DNA of 64,000 bases, from NCBI RefSeq assembly GCF_018127965.1, contig NZ_CP072349.1:1678001-1742000 (forward strand), read 5' to 3'. Shown here in pieces: positions 58,972-64,000 of this stretch; position 1 is the first letter of the stretch, and each line of letters begins with the position of its first letter. The position numbers were made by a program, and so were the translations under genes. The stretch is from Prevotella melaninogenica. Its GTDB lineage: Bacteria > Bacteroidota > Bacteroidia > Bacteroidales > Bacteroidaceae. The notes under the pieces are model-generated. The model had not been told where the DNA came from. It saw only the letters and a program-made list of their open reading frames with translations, and searched no databases.

Positions 58972-60180
58972 ATGAACAAAAAACCGATTTTACTACTAAT
59001 TAGCATTTTGACTTTGCTTTCATGCAGCCAAAGAAAACTGCCTAACTATCCTGCAACAGACGATGGTATCACTCGGATGAGGCTCGATAGCGCTGCTTTC
59101 TTCATGGCTAAGCATGACACAAGGAATGCGATGTATCAACTGAAATCGGCAGAAAAGCACCTTTTCAACGTAACAGAAGACTCTTTGAAGTTTGCTACAT
59201 ACTACCGTATAGCTCTATTGAATGCCCAGAACGGTGCTTATAAATTGGCACTTGACTACTTCGACCATACTGCTCGCTATGCGAATGATAGTAAGAAAAG
59301 CCATAGGTTGACGGATATTTACCTCGGTAAAGCCTCTGTTTTCAACCAAATCGGACAACGCGACTCTGCCCTGCTGTACGTAAAGAAGGCTGAAGCCTTC
59401 AAGCCTCGTATTCGTAAAGACCAAGAGCAGAGTATTAATCAACTAAGAACACGCATTGAAAAACGTCAGATTTTATCGGTTTCACCGGAGAAAGATATTG
59501 AGATAGTACAGATACAAGACCGCTACGAAGTAGCTATCGCACAACGTAAAGCACTGCAACTTCAACTCTATATCGCTTATCTTGTTATCATCTTGATACT
59601 CCTTACAACTGGTATCGTAGTATGGTTCCGCCGTCGTATGCGCCAACAACTACATGCCTATCGCAGACAACAAGAGATGACAGAGCTGAATATTCAGCAG
59701 TTGCTCCGACGAAAAGATGCAACCATAGATGAGATGAAGGCTGAAGTTGACAGTAAAATCAACGAGTTAGAACAGTTGAAACAGAAGACTCCTACACATA
59801 ACGGAGATACAAAAACAGCCGATTCCATCGAACAAACTAAATTGGGAATAGACACACTCTACACCATTCTAAAAGGTGGGAATATCTCACAGATGGGTAA
59901 ACGTGAACAGCAGGCTCTCAACGCTATTATGCCTAACTTCGATTACGACCTTGCTTATATCCTCAATAATCCTCTATATGCGTTCACTCCTAAGGAGACA
60001 TTCTACTATATAATGGAACATAATGGGATGACCGACGAGCAGAAAGCCGACGCCTTCTGTTGTACGTCACAAGCCATTAGATCGATTAAAAGTAGAATGA
60101 AAAAGAAGATGGAAAAGTCACAAGAAGAACTTTCTGAAGCAGATATAGAACTCGAAGAAGAAGATAACACCACACAATAA
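58972..60180 (+). CDS. TPR lipoprotein with membrane span and predicted HTH
   Basis: The 402-residue protein starts MNKKPILLLISILTLLSCSQ, a lipoprotein-type signal (Cys18). TPR-like helices occupy about 35-150 (KSAEKHLFNVTED, LALDYFDHTARYANDS, SALLYVKKAEAFKP), then a membrane span near 198-216 and a coiled coil (220-275). The last 100 residues resemble a DNA-binding helix-turn-helix (TDEQKADAFCCTSQAIRSIKSRM). Similar TPR-span-HTH proteins in Bacteroidetes act as membrane-linked regulators. Longer upstream frames are excluded by the promoter. It is 60 nt upstream of the alpha-galactosidase gene, which it may control. Confidence 0.7.
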   Translation: MNKKPILLLISILTLLSCSQRKLPNYPATDDGITRMRLDSAAFFMAKHDTRNAMYQLKSAEKHLFNVTEDSLKFATYYRIALLNAQNGAYKLALDYFDHTARYANDSKKSHRLTDIYLGKASVFNQIGQRDSALLYVKKAEAFKPRIRKDQEQSINQLRTRIEKRQILSVSPEKDIEIVQIQDRYEVAIAQRKALQLQLYIAYLVIILILLTTGIVVWFRRRMRQQLHAYRRQQEMTELNIQQLLRRKDATIDEMKAEVDSKINELEQLKQKTPTHNGDTKTADSIEQTKLGIDTLYTILKGGNISQMGKREQQALNAIMPNFDYDLAYILNNPLYAFTPKETFYYIMEHNGMTDEQKADAFCCTSQAIRSIKSRMKKKMEKSQEELSEADIELEEEDNTTQ

Positions 60181-60240
60181 ACGCACAGTAACTGTAAGTA
60201 CATACAGATTGTAAAGAATAAAACAAGAACCAATACACAG

Positions 60241-62430
60241 ATGAAAAAGCTATTATTACTCTTCGTCTGCGCTATCCTAAGCCTCAACGTAGGAGCTGCC
60301 GACAAGCAATCTATCCGAATTAATACGGATAACATTGACCTTATTCTGCAGGTTTCACCTAAGAACAGACTCTATCAGGTCTACTTGGGTGAGAAACTAA
60401 ACAGTACTGCCGACTTCAATCACTTTAATTGGAACATCTACGCAGGTTCAGATGGTGGCTATAGTATGCGTGGACGTGAGGTTTATCCGGGCTCAGGTGG
60501 TGAGGATATGTTTGAACCAGTATTAGCTATTACACATGCTGACGGCAACCAGACAACCTATTTATATTACCAAAATAGTACACAGAAAGCCGTTCCGGGT
60601 GGAACAGAAACCATCATACAGTTGGCTGATGATAAGTATGCTGTGCAGGTAACGCTTCACTATGTGGCATATTCTAAGGAGAATGTCATCAAGACATGGA
60701 GCGAGATAAAGCACAATGAGAAGTCGCCTATTACCCTCTGGCGTTATGCAAGTGGTATGTTCTATTTCAATAGTTCAAAGTATTTTCTCACCAACTATCA
60801 CAGCGACTGGGCACGCGAAGGGCAGCCTGCTGTACAGCAGTTACAGTTTGGAAAGAAGATTGTGGACACAAAACTCGGTACACGTGCTGCAGAACAGAGC
60901 GAGCCTTTCTTTGAAATTGGCTTCGATCAGCCGGCTCAAGAGAATCAAGGACGTGTGATGTTAGGTACGATTGGATGGACTGGTAACTTCAGTTTTACCT
61001 TTGAGATAGATAATGTCAACTGTCTCCGTGTCATCCCAGCTATCAACTCTTACGCTTCTAATTATAAGTTGAAAGCTGGCGAAACCTTCAAGACTCCAGA
61101 GTTTATTTTCACCTTGAGCGAGAACGGAACAGGTCAGGCAAGCCGTAACCTACAGAACTGGGCACGCAAATATCAGCTTTGGAATGGTGAAGGTAGTCGC
61201 ATGACCCTTCTCAACAACTGGGAGAACACAGCCTTCGACTTCAATCAAGAGAAGCTTGCACAGCTGATGAAAGATGCCAAAGACTTAGGTGTTGATATGT
61301 TCCTCTTGGACGATGGTTGGTTTGCAAACAAATACCCACGCAAAGACGACCGTGCTGGATTAGGCGACTGGGAGCCAACTCGCTCAAAACTGCCTGGTGG
61401 TATTCCTGCCTTAACTAAAGCAGCAGAGGAAGCAGGAGTAAAGTTCGGACTATGGATTGAGCCAGAAATGGTTAATCCTAAGAGTGAACTCTACGAGAAA
61501 CATCGGAATTGGGTGATTGAATTGCCTAATCGTGAGACTTATTATTACCGCCATCAATTAGTACTCGACCTCTCTAATCCTGAGGTGCAGGACTATGTAT
61601 ACAGCGTTGTAGACCGTCTGATGACTGAGAATCCGAACATTGTCTACTTCAAATGGGACTGTAATAGCCCTATTACCAATATCTATTCTCCTTATCAGAA
61701 AGCTAATCAAGGTAACCTCTATATTGAGTATGTGCGTGGTCTTTATAAGGTTCTCGATCGTATTCAGGCAAAGTATCCGAAACTTGAAATGATGCTCTGC
61801 TCTGGTGGTGGAGGTCGTTGCGACTATCAGGCACTGAAATATTATGGCGAATTCTGGCCTTCTGACGACACAGACCCACACGAACGTCTTTATATACAAT
61901 ATAGTATATCGAAGTTCTTCCCATCAAAGGCATTGGCTGCACACGTCACAAACTGGAACAGACATACAAGTGTTAAGTTCAGAACAGACGTAGCAAGTAT
62001 GTGTAAATTAGGCTTCGACCTCGATTTGAAGACGATGAAACCGGAGGATTATAAGTTTACACAGGAGGCTGTTGCCAACTGGAACCGCCTCAAAGATGTC
62101 ATCCTTGACGGAGAGCTCTATCGTCTTGTTTCACCTTACGAGACCCATCACATGGCAGTAAACTATGTATCACAAGACAAGACTAAGGCTGTACTCTTCG
62201 CTTATGACTTACATCCACGCTACTCTGAACCACAACAGGTAGTACGCCTACAGGGACTGGATGCCTATCGTACTTACTTAGTGAAGGAAATCAACCTTAT
62301 GCCTAACACGACTTCATCATTAACTTGTAATGGACAAAGGTACACAGGTGACTATTTGATGAAGGTAGGTTTGATGGTCCTCTCTGCCAACGAGGGTTCA
62401 AGTAGAGTCCTCGAACTAACAGCGGAGTAA
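60241..62430 (+). CDS. GH36 alpha-galactosidase, secreted
   Basis: The 729-residue protein has a signal peptide (about 1-19) and an N-terminal beta-supersandwich domain. The TIM barrel carries FLLDDGWF, GDWEPTRSKLPGG, FGLWIEPEMV, the nucleophile Asp473 in FKWDCN, and the acid/base region SDDTD (541-545). It hydrolyses alpha-1,6 (and related) galactosides such as melibiose or raffinose-type sugars in the periplasm. It follows the TPR regulator closely and may be co-transcribed. No SusC/SusD genes accompany it in the window. Confidence 0.93.
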   Translation: MKKLLLLFVCAILSLNVGAADKQSIRINTDNIDLILQVSPKNRLYQVYLGEKLNSTADFNHFNWNIYAGSDGGYSMRGREVYPGSGGEDMFEPVLAITHADGNQTTYLYYQNSTQKAVPGGTETIIQLADDKYAVQVTLHYVAYSKENVIKTWSEIKHNEKSPITLWRYASGMFYFNSSKYFLTNYHSDWAREGQPAVQQLQFGKKIVDTKLGTRAAEQSEPFFEIGFDQPAQENQGRVMLGTIGWTGNFSFTFEIDNVNCLRVIPAINSYASNYKLKAGETFKTPEFIFTLSENGTGQASRNLQNWARKYQLWNGEGSRMTLLNNWENTAFDFNQEKLAQLMKDAKDLGVDMFLLDDGWFANKYPRKDDRAGLGDWEPTRSKLPGGIPALTKAAEEAGVKFGLWIEPEMVNPKSELYEKHRNWVIELPNRETYYYRHQLVLDLSNPEVQDYVYSVVDRLMTENPNIVYFKWDCNSPITNIYSPYQKANQGNLYIEYVRGLYKVLDRIQAKYPKLEMMLCSGGGGRCDYQALKYYGEFWPSDDTDPHERLYIQYSISKFFPSKALAAHVTNWNRHTSVKFRTDVASMCKLGFDLDLKTMKPEDYKFTQEAVANWNRLKDVILDGELYRLVSPYETHHMAVNYVSQDKTKAVLFAYDLHPRYSEPQQVVRLQGLDAYRTYLVKEINLMPNTTSSLTCNGQRYTGDYLMKVGLMVLSANEGSSRVLELTAE

Positions 62431-62522
62431 AGTTCCTTTGTTTTCGACAATGTTCCCTCACTTTCTCCAATACTTATCAGCAAGGAAAGTCACAAGCTTT
62501 AGGAGGGCTTAGGAACAGTTTC

Positions 62523-63710
62523 CTACATCTTCTTGGCAGCATACTCACCCATCGCCTTATAACCAGCAGGGTTAGGGTGCAACCAGTCACCAATCTGCCA
62601 CTCTTTACGCAAACGGTCGGGTGATGAAGGGTCACGCATGAGTGCATCAAAGTCGATGAAACCGTCGATTTCATGGTTTGTTCTTATCCATTCGTTCACC
62701 GTCTTACGTGCTGCATCACGTGCCTCTGTGAAGTAACCTTTGCAACCATTGAAAGGAGTTATCGTACCCATATAAACCTTCAAGCCACGTTGGCGAGCCT
62801 TCTTAATCATCACTTGGTAGGCTTCAATCAACTGGCGAGCAGTTTCATCAGGATTGGTTGACGTACCGATATCATTAATAGCCTCGAAGATGATTACGGC
62901 ACGAAGTCCTCTTTGTCCCAAGATATCACGATCGAAACGCTCCTTTCCAGGCTGTCCTAAACCCACGGAGAGAATACGATTATCTCCAATACCAAGATTC
63001 AATACACCCGTTTTCGGACTCTTCGACTCATGTTCTCCATTCAGTACGGCAGACATAAAATCGGGCCACCGGTCTTGTGCATTTGTCACACAACCCTTTC
63101 CATCAGTAATACTATTACCAAGGATAGCCACACAGGAAGCAGAAGCATCAAGGACATCAATAGCAGAAATATTAAACCAATGGTCCTCTTTGAAAGCTGT
63201 TGAGAAATCAGTATTAGCATTTGTCACACCATGTAATATATAGGATGTAGTACGTGAACCCATGTGAACAGTAGGTTCTTTTGGTGCTTTAAGATAGTTA
63301 ATCGTAATTGACAAACGCTCCAATGGTTTTAAATCGAATTTCAACGCATCTGAAAAGACAGCCTTACCAGCAGGTATCGTTACCCGACGTTTATTATTAA
63401 AACGGAGATACTTAGCTGAATTCTTCTGTATCTCTGCCCCTTCTCCAGCCTTTGCAATATAAACACTGGTAATCTCAACAGGCTCAGAAGACAGTTCATT
63501 ACTCAACTGCAAACGAATAACAGAACCACCGATACTCACCTTCACCACCTGTCGTACGGAGCGATTCGTCATCTGGTTATTATAAGGCATAAAACCCTTA
63601 TCAACTGTCTGTGGCGCACAAGCCCATGTACCTACCCAACGTTCTTGCTGTGCATAAGCGTTGAATGTGATAAAAAACAATAAAACGAATAAAATCTTAC
63701 GTGTAAACAT
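62523..63710 (-). CDS. SGNH/GDSL family hydrolase, secreted
   Basis: The 395-residue protein has a signal peptide (ending NAYAQ), an N-terminal beta domain (about 22-150) and an SGNH domain. Block I is AILGNSITDG with the catalytic Ser, block II LNLGIGDNRI, block III EAINDIG, and block V DWLHPNPAGY with catalytic Asp and His. Such proteins are esterases, often acetyl-esterases of plant polysaccharides; the substrate here is unknown. It converges on the alpha-galactosidase gene, so the two are separate units. Confidence 0.9.
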   Translation of the reverse strand: MFTRKILFVLLFFITFNAYAQQERWVGTWACAPQTVDKGFMPYNNQMTNRSVRQVVKVSIGGSVIRLQLSNELSSEPVEITSVYIAKAGEGAEIQKNSAKYLRFNNKRRVTIPAGKAVFSDALKFDLKPLERLSITINYLKAPKEPTVHMGSRTTSYILHGVTNANTDFSTAFKEDHWFNISAIDVLDASASCVAILGNSITDGKGCVTNAQDRWPDFMSAVLNGEHESKSPKTGVLNLGIGDNRILSVGLGQPGKERFDRDILGQRGLRAVIIFEAINDIGTSTNPDETARQLIEAYQVMIKKARQRGLKVYMGTITPFNGCKGYFTEARDAARKTVNEWIRTNHEIDGFIDFDALMRDPSSPDRLRKEWQIGDWLHPNPAGYKAMGEYAAKKM

Positions 63711-63839
63711 TGTCCTGAATTTTAAACCTCCTAAGTCTCTCGCACTATCTTTAACTTAAAGAGAACATATTTCTATTAATGGAAGGTTGATGATAAATAA
63801 TGATATTTTGAATGAATAATAGAATAAAGAATGAACTTC

Positions 63840-64000
63840 CTACTTCAGCAATAGTTGGTTTGACGAATCAATAAGGCTTTCTATTTCTGTTCTCAGATAT
63901 GCCTTGAAACCATCACCCTCTATGATTTCTATATCTTTATAGAGTCCAAGAACGAAACGACCTAAACCACGATAATCGCATACTTCTATATCTAAAAGCC
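63840..64000 (-). CDS. C-terminal end of a WYL-like regulator (partial)
   Basis: The last 53 codons of a minus-strand gene enter from the right edge. The visible tail reads VCDYRGLGRFVLGLYKDIEI followed by EGDGFKAYLRTEIESL and ends QLLLK. It resembles the C-terminus of Bacteroidetes WYL-domain transcription regulators (RGxGRFxLGLxDDIEV pattern). The N-terminus and HTH are outside the window, so the call is tentative. Confidence 0.5.
   Translation of the reverse strand, partial: LLDIEVCDYRGLGRFVLGLYKDIEIIEGDGFKAYLRTEIESLIDSSNQLLLK

Overview
The window is typical of a Prevotella-like member of the Bacteroidetes. It is AT-rich, nearly every promoter I can see carries the Bacteroidetes -7 box TAnnTTTG (often with a TTTG-like -33 box about 20 nt upstream), Shine-Dalgarno sites are weak or absent, and family signatures such as the glycine-lipid acyltransferase pair, type III glutamine synthetase, DUF2339 and DUF3109 proteins, and membrane-anchored AraC regulators fit that phylum. 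The genus is an inference from content, not from a database match.

Layout. 0.6-17.3 kb: a DUF2339 membrane protein; an AAA_14/DUF4143-type ATPase preceded by four perfectly phased palindromes; a secreted M13 peptidase; a thiol peroxidase (bcp); a TIGR02757/DUF2400 protein; an unannotated 41-residue membrane peptide gene; a PIF1/RecD-like helicase; a membrane-bound AraC regulator; and glutamine synthetase III. 17.4-19.4 kb: the minus-strand pair glsB/glsA for glycine lipids. 20.0-36.6 kb: a full division and cell wall (dcw) cluster, mraZ-rsmH-ftsL-ftsI-murE-mraY-murD-ftsW-murG-murC-ftsQ-ftsA-ftsZ, all on the plus strand. It is driven by a promoter overlapped by phased MraZ boxes, has an internal promoter before murG, and ends in a terminator. 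It lacks ddl and murF.

36.9-41.4 kb: a Bor-like lipoprotein behind a structured leader, a small membrane protein, a YeiH-type exporter, recO, tRNA-Glu(TTC) and rpsT. 41.4-47.7 kb: a minus-strand hemG, hemN, AmpG/RhtX-like permease and TonB-dependent receptor. The last two and the hem pair form two transcription units whose promoters share an identical 23-bp operator at identical spacing, which suggests a co-regulated porphyrin or heme-precursor acquisition module. 48-57 kb: gyrB, an AraC regulator, a DUF3109 protein, two tandem divergent uracil-DNA glycosylases, two secreted lysine-rich low-complexity proteins (one very cysteine-rich), and gpmI. 57.3-64 kb: two secreted TonB-C-terminal-domain proteins, a TPR lipoprotein with a predicted HTH, a GH36 alpha-galactosidase, an SGNH hydrolase and the 3' end of a WYL-like regulator gene.

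A striking property of the window is the number of dispersed intergenic repeat families: (1) a ~95-bp core within a longer element, four copies, two of them alignable by eye over roughly 450 bp; (2) arrays of a 22-bp unit at five loci; (3) TTCATGAA/AAATATTT units at two loci; (4) CAACACCCAACACC/GTTCCCTC units at several loci; (5) 9-bp GGCTAATTG units within the dcw cluster. Two stretches have a good promoter and a good intrinsic terminator but no convincing ORF and are proposed as small RNA genes. All calls come from reading the sequence; no database search or folding program was run.
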